From assembly GCA_029948255.1 (NCBI GenBank), contig JALIZF010001802.1, positions 645,001 through 709,000 on the forward strand: a stretch of DNA of 64,000 bases, given 5' to 3'. The notes under the pieces were generated by a model. It did no database searches. It saw only the letters and a list, made by a program, of their open reading frames with translations, and was not told the DNA's origin. The stretch is from Telmatactis stephensoni. Lineage: Eukaryota > Cnidaria > Anthozoa > Actiniaria > Isophelliidae. Shown piece by piece: positions 46,596-58,189 of this stretch (its first letter is position 1; each line of letters starts with the position of its first letter). The position numbers and the translations under genes were made by a program.

Positions 46596-46981
46596 CGGCC
46601 CCTGCCCTGCCCTGCCCTGCCCTGCCCTGCCCTGCCCTGCCCTGCCCTGCCCTGCCCTGCCCTGCCCTGCCCTGCCCTGCCCTGCCCTGCCCTGCCCTGC
46701 CCTGCCCTGCCCTGCCCTGCCCTGCCCTGCCCTGCCCTGCCCTGCCCTGCCCTGCCCTGCCCTGCCCTGCCCTGCCCTGCCCTGCCCTGCCCTGCCCTGC
46801 CCTGCCCTGCCCTGCCCTGCCCTGCCCTGCCCTGCCCTGCCCTGCCCTGCCCTGCCCTGCCCTGCCCTGCCCTGCCCTGCCCTGCCCTGCCCTGCCCTGC
46901 CCTGCCCTGCCCTGCCCTGCCCTGCCCTGCCCTGCCCTGCCCTGCCCTGCCCTGCCCTGCCCTGCCCTGCCCTGCCCTGCC
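46596..46981. repeat. (CCTGC)n pentanucleotide array
   Basis: About 77 perfect CCTGC units run without a visible interruption, ending at a CCATGC variant. The G/C asymmetry is complete: no G-free or C-free break. Pentamers without stops keep several frames open on both strands, giving artificial Pro-Ala-Leu-Pro-Cys and Ala-Gly-Gln-Gly-Arg frames. It abuts the Harbinger fragment at 46990. Confidence 0.95.
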
Positions 46982-46989
46982 ATGCCTTT

Positions 46990-47156
46990 CCTTTCCTTTT
47001 TTTAATTTTGTAGGTGTCGGACGCACTGTTCCATCAATAAAATTGAAACAATTTTGTAGTGCAGCTACTTTTCTTGCAATAATACTTCTAGCAGGCAAGG
47101 ATTTAACAGATCTTGATTCCAATCTGTTAGTCTATGGGAATGGGTGTAATAAATAT
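46990..47156 (-). pseudogene. Harbinger transposase, segment with first DDE aspartate
   Basis: On the minus strand one frame gives IYYTHSHRLTDWNQDLLNP, then one frameshift leads to ARSIIARKVAALQNCFNFID-GTVRP (about 47075-47005). The NCFxFIDGTVRP block is the first catalytic Asp motif of PIF/Harbinger transposases. It continues the N-terminal piece at 53020-52738, from which it is separated by the Gypsy insertion. Directly after GTVRPT the sequence turns into lysine codons and the (CCTGC)n array, so the rest of the DDE domain is lost. Confidence 0.8.
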
Positions 47157-47589
47157 TGTAGTGTAATTGGCCGAGAAGGCCTCAGTCTAGTTGGCCCCTA
47201 CCTTGTCATAAAGAAGATCAGCGATGTGGTGTACCGGATACAGAGAAGCCCTCGGGCAAAGCCAAGGGTCGTTCATCATGACCGTCTTCGCCCTTACAAA
47301 GGGAAAGACCTTCAAAGTTGGTTCGACCAAGGACACTCAGGTCGGTCAAACCAGAGTAAGTCAGAGAAGCCTCCAACTGCAGCAGAACAAGACAGACAGA
47401 CAGGCATGAACTCTACTGGGAAGACCCCTGACAGCCCAGTCAATAAGGAAGACACCCAACGAAGATCATCCAGATCGAGAAAGGCCCCATTCTGGACGAA
47501 GGACTTTAAGTCAAATTACTGTATTGGTTTATTTCTTTTGTCTGATTTTGTAAGGACACGGGACGTGCCCCTGCCTAAGAGGGGGGTAG
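47157..47589 (+). mobile_element. Deleted tandem Gypsy copy: LTR stub plus pol 3' end
   Basis: The first 37 bp (TGTAGTGTAATTGGCCGAGA and onward to 47193) equal the start of the full LTR at 52591. The sequence then switches directly to the pol 3' end (CCTACCTTGTCATAAAGAAG), which matches 52195-52590 with only about seven differences in 396 bp. The frame (PYLVIKKISDVVYRIQRSP, HHDRLRPYKGKDL) is the integrase C-terminal chromo-like part. This is the remnant of a second element sharing an LTR with the main copy. Confidence 0.85.
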
Positions 47590-47726
47590 TGTAGTGTAAT
47601 TGGCCGAGAAGGCCTAGTTGTCAGTTGTCACTCGGTAGTTAGTTTAGTGACAGTGTTAGTGCAGTTTGTTAGTCCAAGTTTGGTTTGAAAACAGTGATTA
47701 AAGTCTCAAAAAGATACCTCGTTACA
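47590..47726 (+). repeat. Gypsy 5' LTR
   Basis: It runs from TGTAGTGTAATTGG to GATACCTCGTTACA, 137 bp against 144 bp for the 3' LTR, with a 6-bp deletion after GGCCT, one other indel and one substitution. TGG follows two bases later (TGGTGGCAGCGGT), consistent with a primer-binding site. The tRNA is not identified. Confidence 0.9.
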
Positions 47727-47743
47727 ACTGGTGGCAGCGGTAA

Positions 47744-48960
47744 ACATGAACATGTCTACAACCGACAAAATTTGGTCCACTGCTCGACTTGGGAGAAGAT
47801 TTAGTTTGCGAAGACTACATGTCCACCATCCCGGATATCAAGATAAGTAAACATTCTACTCCTGTTCGTAACGATGATGATAATTTCGAGTCAAGCTCGA
47901 AAAATGTTAATCAAGAATTGATCAACTCAATAGGCGAGTTGAAAAGCTTGGTATTGGGGGTGGGTCGACAAAATAAATCTGTGGAAGAGCAATTCCACCA
48001 GCTTTCCACACGACTCGACGAAGTAGACTCGCGTCTTGCTTCCTTGGAACACCGTCGAATGACAGAATTGATGAATGGTACATCGCAGAGCAAACACCAT
48101 CAAAACCCTATAGTCCATCTTCTGTCAAATCTACTTGCAAAGGAAATCAAGAATTCAATACAAACACGCCACCATTATCTGACAAGGCCCCATCTTGTTT
48201 TGACTTGCTCGTTCCAACCTCCGCACGTACGACGGCTACACAGGAATCCCGACCAACAACGGAAAATGAAGAAAAACCCAAGATTCGCCAGGTAAAATAT
48301 GACGGAAGTAGTCCCAGGGAAGATTATATTGCACAATTTGAGCTTGTGTCGGAAATAAACAACTGGAATGACAGGTTGAAAGCTACCTATCTGGCTGTTA
48401 GTCTAACTGGTCCAGATCAAGCATTCCTTGGAGATCTCAACTCCAGTGCAAGAAAGAGCTTCAAAACCCTTACACACTCCATCGCACCACGGTTTGGGCC
48501 AGCAAATCAGCAAGAAGCGTATCGAACAGCCCTGAAGAAACACAATCGACAAAGAGGTGAAACCCTTCCCGAGCTGGCACAGGCAATCCGTCGCCTTACC
48601 AGATTGGCTTACCCTGAAGCACCCAAGAAGCTTCGAGAAACTCTGGCTCGGGACCACTTTGTGGATACCTTTGATGACACTGAAATGCGCTGGAGAATAC
48701 ATCAAAGCCGCCTACAGACCCTCAACGCAGCCTTGACTACTGCAGTGGAGCTGGAAGCTTTCTTTTCACTGAACCAACAAATGAAATAGGCTTGTGCCGT
48801 GATTCCTGGTGAGAGTAGTGCCTCCACTTCTACAACAACAGATGAGCTCAAAGACATCAAAGCCATGCTGCAGCAGATACTCAAGAAGAAACGTCCATAT
48901 GGGAAGTACACAGGATGTCACACTTGTCAATCAAAGTAGGCCCTATATCAACAACACATG
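47744..48960 (+). pseudogene. Gypsy gag, frameshifted
   Basis: After ATGAACATGTCTACAACC (47744) the main frame is 47789-48295: an N-terminal coiled-coil region with SVEEQFHQLSTRLDEVDSRL. It shifts to 48205-48787 with a retroviral-type capsid region (REDYIAQFELVSEINNWNDR, AYRTALKKHNRQRGE, TLPELAQAIRRLTRLAYPE). A premature TAG at 48787-48789 is followed in frame by a KKKRPYGKYTGCHTCQ end. The zinc knuckle is cut after its first CxxC. It packages element RNA in the family; this copy is dead because of the frameshift and the stop. Confidence 0.85.
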
Positions 48961-51900
48961 AAGTACTACTGGCCGACATTGAAGCTGATGGAATACTGGG
49001 AATGAATTTTCTGAGACACCATCATTGCGAACTGCAACTCCAGCATGAGAACTATGTCCTATCTTTTCCGGGGGGCAGGGTCCCCTGTATCACAACACGA
49101 GGAAAGTTGGCCTGTCGCTGTATTGCAATCCAAGAGAATGTGGTGATTCCTGCCCACTCGGAGGTTATTGTGGCAGCAGAATTTGTGGATGGTGAAGCGA
49201 CTGACGGGTTAGGAATTGATGAGGCGGCTTCCAACTTCCAAGAGCGTCACAATTTGCTGGTGGCCAGATCTCTAGTACAGACTAACCAGCCCGAGATTCC
49301 ATTACAACTACTTAACCCATCTGAGTCAACTATAGCTGTGTACAAGAGGTCCATTGCTGCCATCTGCGAACCAGTGAAGTGTATTGGGCAAGCCCCCAGT
49401 GGTGCTAGAGTATGTGGTATAACTTGCAAGGGAGAGGATGCTTTCTTCAACTGAGACCTTGCCTCCTCATCTGCAAGGTGTGTATGATGGTATCGATCAA
49501 CATCTTAACAAGGATCAGCAGGAAGCAGCACGATCACTCCTTAAAGAATTTAGTGATGTATTCTCTACTGGACCCGGCGATATTGGCTGCACAGGAATTG
49601 TTACCCACAACATCAACACTGGGGACTCCCATCCACTGAGACAGCCAGCATGACGATTGCCCATACACAAGAGACAGGAAGCGCAGAGGGAAGTTGAGAA
49701 CATGCTGGAAAGGGGGATCATAGAGCCATCACACAGTCCGTGGGCCTCGCCAATTGTTCTGGTACAGAAGTCAGACGGCTCAACCCGATTTTGCATAGAC
49801 TATCGCAAATTAAATGCCTTGACCATCAAGGACTCCTACCCACTACCACGAATTGACGACACACTTGATGCACTTGCCAGGTCATCATGCTTTTCAACCC
49901 TTGACCTGTCTAGTGGTTATTGGCAAGTTGAAGTCAGTGAAGATGACAGACCCAAGACGGCATTTACCACTGGTAGGGGAGGCCTTTACCAGTTTAAGGT
50001 CATGCCCTTCGGCCTTTGTAACGCACCAGCGACATTTGAAAGGCTCATGGAACAAGTCTTAAGTGGATTACCATGGGAGGTCCTCCTAATTTACCTCGAC
50101 GATATAATAGTCTACGCCAAGTCCTTTCAGGAAATGCTGGAAAGACTTCAGTTAGTTTTCACCCGACTTTGTGAGGCTAACCTGAAGTTAAGCCCCAACA
50201 AGTGCCACCTTTTCCAGGAACGGTCAAGTACCTTGGTCATCTTGTTAGTCAAGAGGGAATCTCAACAGACCCTGCTAAGATCTCTGCTGTTAAGCACTGG
50301 CCAGTTCCAACAAACGTGAGTGACCTAAGATCCTTCCTTGGACTTTGTTCATACTACCATTGCTTTGTGAAAGGCTTTGCTGATTTAGCCAAGCCCCTGT
50401 ACAAATTGCAGGATAAAGGATGTGAATTTGTATGGACAGAGGCCTGTGACAGATCATTTCAGGTTTTGAAGACTTGACTGATAACGGCACCGATCCTGGC
50501 ATTCCCTAACCCTGATGAAGATTTCATCCTTGATACAGATGCGAGTAATACTGGTGTTGGAGCAGTTCTCTCACAGCAAGCCGAAGGGGAGGAGAAAGTG
50601 ATTGCTTACTACAGTAGAACACTGTCAAAATCAGAACACAACTACTGTGTAACACGAAGGGAGTTGCTCGTTGTCATCTTGGCTGTCCGGAACTTCCGCC
50701 ACTATCTCCTTGGGAAGTGCTTTCGTATCCGCTCAGATCATGGTGCCCTGCAGTGGCTTATGGATTTCCGTAACCCAGACGGCCAAATGGCTCGTTGGCT
50801 TGAGGAACTTTCCATGTACGAGTTTACCATACAGCACCGGAAAGGCATCAGTCATAACAATGCAGATGCACTATCCAGGCGACCTTGCGTAGATTTAAGA
50901 AGTGCAGCCGGGAAGAGGAAAGGGAGACAAGGGCTGCAAGAGAGGAAGACAAGACCCTGCACTGCAATTCTGTTAAGGGAGGCCCTGATCCAGAAAAGAA
51001 CAGCACTACATGGCTTTACCATTGGTCTAAAGAGGATGTTCGCAAGGAACAGCAAGCAGATGGAGATATGGCAAAGATCATCACATGGAAGGAGTCACAA
51101 GCAACTCGTCCAGAATGGACAAAAATTTCACAAGAAAGTTCAGCTGCTAAGGCCTATTGGGCCCAGTGGGACAGAATGCTACTGAAAGGTGGAGTGCTCT
51201 ACTGCCAATGGGAATCCGAAGCAGGTGACAGTGTCGTCCTACAACTAGTCTTACCTCAGTGTTACAGAGATGAAGTCCTACGTCAGCTACACAACAGCCC
51301 AACAGCCGGTCATCTGGGAATAAGGAAGACACTTGCAAAGGTTAAGGAGCGATTCTACTGGATTGGACACTCTCAGGATGTACACCATTGGTGCCAACAC
51401 TGTGATATCTGTTCTTCAAGATCGGGACCCCCAGCGAAACCTAGAGCAAGTATGAAGACCTATAACGTTGGAGCACCACTAGAACGCATCGCTGTAGACA
51501 TCACCGGACCACTAACAAAGACCGACCAAGGCAACAGGTATATTTTGGTGGTCAGTGATTACTTCACCAAATGGACTGAGGCGTATGCGCTCACGAACAT
51601 GGAAGCGGAAATGGTGGCTAGAGTCCTAGCAGAAGAATTTATTCCAAGATATGGGGTACCTGATGAGATACACTCCGATCAAGGACGCAACTTTGAATCA
51701 GCACTCCTCAAAGAGGTTGGAAAGATTCTTGGAAAATATGGAAAAGACAAGGACAACGCCACTGAGGCCCCAGTCTGATGGCATGGTGGAGCGATTCAAT
51801 CGCACCCTGAAGGACATGCTTTCTAAGTTCGTGAGTGACAACCTCCGTGACTGGGATCGACATCTTCCACTCTTGATGATGGTATATTGCTCCGCTGTGT

Positions 51901-52590
51901 ATGAAAGTGTGAGTGAGCTGATGTTTGGACGAGAGATGCGGCTACCCGTCGACCTCTTATTTGGTACTCCAGAGAACAATGAAGCCACAAGTGGTTATGC
52001 CCAAACGTTAAGGGATAGGATTCGTCTTGTACATCAGTACGCCCGGAACAAGCTCCGTCTTGAAAGCAACTGCCAGAAGAGAGGGTATAACCAAAGGCTC
52101 CATCAGCACACATATGACCGTGGTTCAGCTGTGTGGTTTTTTAATCCAGTAAGAAAGAAGGGGTTATCCCCATGCCTTCAAAGGAGTTGGGAAGGCCCCT
52201 ACCTTGTCATAAAGAAGATCAGCGATGTGGTGTACCGGATACAGAGAAGCCCTCGGGCAAAGCCAAGGGTCGTTCATCATGACCGTCTTCGCCCTTACAA
52301 AGGGAAAGACCTTCCAAGTTGGTTTGACCAAGGACACTCAGGTCGGTCAAACCAGAGTAAGTCAGAGAAGCCTCCAACTGCAGCAGAACAAGACAGACAG
52401 ACAGGCATGAACTCTACTGGGAAGACCCCTGACAGTCCAGTCAATAAGGAAGACACCCAACGAAGATCATCCAGATCAAGAAAGGCCCCATTCTGGACGA
52501 AGGACTTTAAGTCAAATTACTGTATTGGTTTATTTCTTTTGTCTGATTTTGTAAGGACATGGGACGTGCCCCTGCCTAAGAGCGGGGTAG
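48915..52590 (+). pseudogene. Gypsy pol: protease remnant, RT, RNase H, integrase
   Basis: The frame at 48915-49454 starts inside the protease (ADIEADGILGMNFLRHHHCE); the DTG catalytic motif is deleted. RT follows at 49438-50230 with a TGA at 49651: IVLVQKSDGSTRFCIDYRKL, STLDLSSGYWQV, PFGLCNAPATFERLM and the catalytic LIYLDDIIVYAK. The frame shifts near 50220, then LGHLVSQEGIS. RNase H is at 50470-50880 (ILDTDASNTGVGAVLSQQ, VTRRELLVVI, SDHGALQWL). Integrase at 50885-52595 has the HH-CC finger (HNSPTAGHLG ... CQHCDIC), AVDITGP, HSDQGRNFES, and after a small break SDGMVERFNRTL. The chromo-like end is GPYLVIKKISDVVYRIQR. Catalytic residues persist but at least four lesions exist. Confidence 0.92.
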
Positions 52591-52734
52591 TGTAGTGTAA
52601 TTGGCCGAGAAGGCCTCAGTCTAGTTGTCAGTTGTCACTCGGTAGTTAGTTTAGTGACTGTGTTAGTGCAGTTTGTTAGTCCAAGTTTGGTTTGAAAACA
52701 GTGATTAAACGTCTCAAAAAGATACCTCGTTACA
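52591..52734 (+). repeat. Gypsy 3' LTR
   Basis: 144 bp from TGTAGTGTAATTGG to CCTCGTTACA. The short LTR lies directly after the pol stop. Flanking sequence TAT (52735-52737) matches TAT at 47154-47156. Removing one copy plus the element rejoins the Harbinger reading frame. Confidence 0.9.
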
Positions 52735-52737
52735 TAT

Positions 52738-53020
52738 AATCCATAACTGTGATTGTAATCATACTAAGTTCAGGGACTGATCTTCCGAAATGCGTGATCA
52801 CATCACTGTATTGACAGGGAAAAGACATTCTTTGTAATAAAATACACAGGCCTTCTAACTTGTCGGCTACTATTCTCTGATAACAGTGAAACACTTCAGG
52901 AAGCTGAAGGGTATCAGCTAACACTGGCAGATCTTTTTTTTCTATTCTGAACTCTGCTTTACATTTAGGCTCTTCAATTTCGTTGATGTTAAATCTTCTG
53001 TACTGTTCATATTCAAACAC
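52738..53020 (-). pseudogene. Harbinger transposase N-terminal segment
   Basis: The minus frame encodes CKAEFRIEKKDLPVLADTLQ, KLEGLCILLQRMSFPCQYSD and FGRSVPELSMITITVMDY. The EALC-IL-KR-(A/S)-PCRYSD and RPVPELSMI blocks mark the helical N-terminal region of PIF/Harbinger (HARBI1-like) transposases. It ends at the Gypsy LTR and continues as IYYTHSHRL at 47153. The element on this strand is old, because the distal part has a frameshift and the DDE core is lost. Confidence 0.82.
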
Positions 53021-53189
53021 AGGATTTTTTATGTATTTTCTTCCAGCAAGAGAAGTAGTTCTTCATCAGGTAGGAAACCTTGGCTGTGAGCCAAAACAAT
53101 GAGCCATCGGTGCTGCACGCAAAATTTCGCGCCAAAAAAGCTGTTCTCGACTCAGTTTTCCCCTGGTTGTTTGCCATCCGTTTTGACAA

Positions 53190-54210
53190 AAACTTGTGCT
53201 TAAGCTCCCTAATAGGTCCTATAGATCCTATACAGCAACTCAAGCTCTATGTACAACACGTACAAGGACTAAAGGATCAGAAATGAAAAATTTGAAAAAT
53301 TCAGTTGTACAAATTTTTAGACTGTCAAATCATCACCGTAGAAAACGAGCCTTTTTATTTATGTTATTTGGGAAAAATAATATAGAATTGTCACATTTCA
53401 AAGATCACTGTCAACACTGGTATCAAGGAAAAAGTTGATGGACAATGGATAAAACAATTCAACTCTTTATTTGTGGTACTGAATGAAGAACAGGAAGTTG
53501 TTTCTTGGCATGCAGTTAGCAAAACAGGAGAGCTTCAACACCATAAAAGAATTACTACAGAATTTGTGAGAAAGACTGAATCATGCTGAGCAAGTGGAGA
53601 TTTTTATGATAGCTAATTGCTGCAAATGGCGAGGAAAGATATAGGAAGTGTTTGGAGAAAACATTCTTGTATGGCTGCATCTGTTCCATGCTGTTCAATG
53701 TACAACTAAAACAAAAAATACCATCCCTTTTTTGAAAAGTGTTGCCAGGAGTTGTCGAAGGTTTTCAGACAGAACAACAACAAAGGAGAAATAAGACAAT
53801 TCCCAACACCTTCAAAAGAAATCCTTTGTAAAAATTTAGAAGAGTATAGTGAAGAATGGAAACAAATATCAAACTCAACTATTGGAGAACCATTACTAAG
53901 AGAGTCATTCCAAGACCAGATTTCAAATTTGTTAGTGCACATCAACACTGATTGTATCTCTGACATTCCATGATTTAGCACTAGTTCAATGAAAGCCTTC
54001 ATAAAAAATTAATGACTTGTTTGCTGAAGCTAAAATGGGGGTCTGGAGCTGGCAGTTGCACTACTGACAGTCTTTCTTTACTCTTGGAATTCAAGAAGAA
54101 GAAAATATTTCAAAACAGGTCTTCCTATTGTTATGCCAATAGAGCCACTTACTCCTTCTTCAATCCAAATCACAGTTCCTGAAAAATTTGGTGTTGCATG
54201 TTCTGCAACG
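53190..54210 (+). pseudogene. Degraded multicopy transposase-like protein, family unnamed
   Basis: Scattered plus frames form a recognisable order. VNTGIKEKVDGQWIKQFNSL and FVVLNEEQEVVSWHAVSKTG lie at about 53407-53530. LFHAVQCTTKTKNTIPF is at about 53677-53727, and KVFRQNNNKGEIRQFPTPSK and NLLVHINTDCISDIP are at 53752-53973. NESLHKKLMTCLLKLK follows at about 53989. I recall this order (VDGKW, VLNExGxVVSW, LDxFHAVQR, FR..GE.R..PTPSP, NERLH) from multicopy cnidarian and fish proteins with transposase-like character. Five or more frame breaks make it a relic. The superfamily is not assigned. Confidence 0.4.
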
Positions 54211-54396
54211 AGAAATATTTGATGGATTCTTTGGATTCTACCTAAACCTGCACAAACACACTTTACTCAAAATTGCTGTCCTGTCAACCATGAGCTATGA
54301 CATAATGTATCACGTAACCCTTTGCACAGTTCATTAGCAAAGCCACCATTACGACCAGGTCAGACTTTGAATGGTATTATGGCACAAAATATTTAA

Positions 54397-56184
54397 GGTG
54401 TCTGGAAACAGTATTTTTGGTCACCAACCGATAACAAATAAACGGTTTAAAAACCACTTTCCTGTAGTCGATTCTTTAAGATGTTTTAAGACATAGTAGC
54501 TAAAGGATTGAAGTTTCAGTGCTAGGTGTGTCCCTGCAATCGACGTTAATTTATGCATATTATGGGGAAATCCCGTATATCAGACTTTTGGTTATTTCTC
54601 AAAAAGTTTACTATAGAATCTTAAGTCAACTTTGGAAATTAATCTTGGAAGTACGAACTAAGTTTTCACCGAGCTTCGAGGAATTTTATTTCGCAAATCT
54701 CAAGTTATAAAGTCTTTAATTTGGGATATGATTTTTTAATGCGATTGTAAATATCGGAGCGAAAAGCGATGTAGAGAACTAACGTATTCATGTACATCAG
54801 TTGATCTCATGCTAGAAGTTGTTTACTACCCTCTTTACTTGTCTGAAACGTTTGGAGGCAATTTTTTTAATTTTGGCGGAATTAGAGCCTTGGAAAGAAA
54901 GATGACTTTTACGCACAAGTGTCCACAAATTGAGCAAGCGGAGTCGGACTCGCTTTTCTCAAAACTGACTCCAACAATTTTTTTCCAAACTTCTGCATAG
55001 GAAATTCAAACCTTTCTGATTTAGCCCTATTAAATTTTATTTTACTGGAAATTCTAGAACGAACACTAGAGCAGAAACAAAATTGGCTTCATAGCCTTTC
55101 CAAAAATTGCGTCTCGAGTCAAACGAAAAGCTTCGATTGTTTTGGTTCTGTCCTATTGTTCTTTGTAACAATGGCGGGATTAAGGGATTAGTGTTCTTTG
55201 CGTCACAAACTTTGGTCACACTGTCTTTTGAAAGAAAGACAAGCTGCCTGCAAAATAGTTTTATTTGCATTGTGGGATAAGCTTTTTCATTACAATTTAA
55301 AAAACTTTTTTCTGAAATTTGAAAACACTAGAAAAAGTAGAAAAAAACCTTTTCAGCATTTTTTAGATATTCAAAAAAAATGTGTGATAATCTAATCCCT
55401 TAATCCCGCCATTGTTACAAAGAACAATAGGACAGAATCAAAACAAGCGAAGGCTTTTCGTTTGACTCGAGACGCAATTTATTGAACGGCTATAAAGCCG
55501 ATTTTGTTTCTGCTCTTGCGCTCGTTCTAGAATTTCCAGTAAAATAAAATTTAATAGGGCTAAATCAGAAAGGTTTGAATTTCCTATGCAGAAGTTTGGA
55601 AAAAAATTGTTGGAGTCAGTTTTGAGAAAGGCGAGTCCGACTCCGCTTGCTCAATTTGTGGACACTTGTGCGTAAAAGTCATCTTTCTTTCCAAGGCTCT
55701 AATTCCGCCAAAATTAAAAAAATTGCCTCCAAACGTTTCAGACAAGTAAAGAGGGTAGTAAACAACTACTAGCATGAAATCAACTGATGTACATGAATAC
55801 GTTAGTTCTCTACATCGCTTTTCGCTCCGATATTTACAATCGCATTAAAAAATCATATCCCAAATTAAAGACTTTATAACTTGAGATTTGCGAAATAAAA
55901 TTCCTCGAAGCTCGGTGAAAACTTAGTTCGTACTTCCAAGATTAATTTCCAAAGTTGACTTAAGATTCTATAGTAAACTTTTTGAGAAATAACCAAAAGT
56001 CTGATATACGGGATTTCCCCATAATATGCATAAATTAACGCCGATTGCAGGGACACACCTAGCACTGAAACTTCAATCCTTTAGCTACTATGTCTTAAAA
56101 CATCTTAAAGAATCGACTACAAGAAAGTGGTTTTTAAACCGTTTATTTATTGGTTGGTGACCAAAAAAACTGTTTCCAGACACC
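54397..56184. mobile_element. 1.8-kb TTAA-flanked palindromic transposon
   Basis: The arms 54397-55190 (GGTGTCTGGAAAC at the tip) and 55393-56184 (complement tip) are almost perfect inverted copies of about 790 bp, around a 202-bp spacer. TTAA directly flanks both tips (54393-54396 and 56185-56188). Open frames of about 63 codons appear in mirror pairs in the arms and are not believed. This is a foldback-type non-autonomous DNA transposon with unusually long inverted repeats. TTAA fits piggyBac or Kolobok targeting. Only small differences between arms suggest a recent origin or gene conversion. Confidence 0.9.
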
Positions 56185-57119
56185 TTAAAGAAAAACCTAT
56201 TTACACGTTGCCATCCAAGGCATTGTGTTACGATTAAAATCCAATCTCTGTTGAAACTGAACCTGTAAAGAAGGTCCAGAAGGTAAGCATGCATGCTCTG
56301 ATTTTGAACATTGCATCTCTTTACAGCACAATCACAAGATTTATAATAATAATATGGAGATTATTGATCAGCAAGTAATTTGCAAAGCCATCAGTCCACT
56401 TCTCAGAGCACTCAAAGTACCAACAGTCTGTCTGTACTTCAACCTACATGTACAGGGCTAAGATCCTTTACAAGTACCTCCTCTGTGGGTGCAATTATTC
56501 CACCACCATCTGCTGGTACTCCACAGTCTACTGAAAGTGTATGTATCTCCTCTATGGCTGGCGTTTAAAAGGTATTTGAGAAGTAAAACTCTTACTTTTA
56601 TCATAAAGCATTGTGGCCATGAATCAAGACTTCCCTCTAAAGAGTAACTGTTCACTGGGCCTTGATGAAGGAAGGCCTAATGAACATTTTTCAAGACCCT
56701 TCAGTACTAGAATTTGAAATTATTATAAATGTAAAAGCAAACAGCGGAAGGGAAGAAGAAGGGTCTGGAGTAATCTGGTAGATATTATCATGTTTTTAAT
56801 TTGTTGATTGTTGGGGCCTCTGACAAAGTACCTAGTGTTCGTATTAATATACCTTGCAGAATTGTGTATATTTTATCAATTTTTACTTGCAGAAAGCAGA
56901 ATAGTTGTAAACAATAAAGAAATTAAATCAGTCAAAGTTCACAGGGCAATGATTTCACTGAAATTTTCAAGGATTCCTGTTCTTTACAATACCAACTAGT
57001 ATGTAACTGTAATGTAACTGAAGTAGCAAAAAATGTGACTGAAGAAAAGGGAAAAGGAAGTGGGGTAATCAGGGAATTTTTGTCATTAACACTTGGTGCT
57101 TCTTGTAATTGCTAAGACT

Positions 57120-58189
57120 CTAGAGGTTGCAAATACTCAATCTCAACAATCACAGGGGTAGCGTGGCGGTGCAAGCAGAACCATTCAAACTCCACAGATT
57201 GGTTGAAATAACTAACTTTAATGACAAAACGCTCAATGTAGACTCAATGTCACAGTTCAATAGGTGAGCCATAGAGGTAGGTGATGTAGAATGTAATTTT
57301 AAATGTAGATGTGATAGAATTGTAGGTTCAAACTGAAACATGGAATACAATACATTCTAGCTTACTAAACATGCATAACGTGGATAAATATAATGGCATA
57401 GAATATAGAATATTTACATGACAACTTATGTAATTGTTCAATTACTGACAATGACTCAAATCAATTAAACTTCAGCTTGAGGTCAACTCAGTGCTGAGCA
57501 ACGATAATTAACAGATTATTATATGAACTAAATAACTTGAAGCAAAAACAACGTGATTTGGATGCATTTACGTAACATTAAATCATTTCCTAATGGAAAG
57601 TTCTATTCCAACATGGGATATTTAACGTGAGCTATGATTAGGGCATTGCGGAAACTATGCGTGCAAACCTTAGGGCTGTTCCCTTTGGTACGGATGTAAA
57701 AATTACAAACTAAGCATATAGGAAATTAAATAACTATTTTCTAGGTTAACGTGGCTGATTAAGCGGGTTTGAACATAACTAATGACTATCATCATGATTT
57801 GGAATTCCGATGAAGTTAGTAAGCGTTTCAGAACACTTCTGAAAAAGTTCCAAATGTAAGACATTATTTTCAGAAGTCTGAGTGGGAGGCAGTTGGCAGG
57901 ATCTTTGTAAATGGCTTTTTGAATTTGAAGTCCAATTTTTTCCCTCTCTTTCACGGGCATTTATTGCTACACTGTTGTTTTTTGTTTTTTTTTGGTGAAG
58001 ACAGTCTGTCTCCATCTTTCCTTTTCAAATCTTTACATTGTATATATCTTCGAAAGAAAGATGTGTGGTTAAAAAAAACACTGCTTGAATTTGATGCCAG
58101 TGACGAGAACCTGACAGAATTTAAGTGGCTTAAAGTGTTTTAGACATATTACAACTTGCACACCAAGAAAATAGTTCAAAAGCCAATTC
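57120..58189. other. Intron-like or intergenic gap
   Basis: No coding support. Overlapping open frames on both strands at 57703-58143 look random or decayed. Confidence 0.3.

Noticed and set aside
46534..47122. Open frames of 132-193 codons over the (CCTGC)n array on both strands
   Set aside because: They exist only because a pentamer without stops cycles through frames; the translation is low complexity. Only the Harbinger part at the right end is real.
54519..56065. Mirror-image open frames of about 63 codons in the 1.8-kb palindrome
   Set aside because: Both arms repeat the same non-coding sequence; the peptides show no family features.
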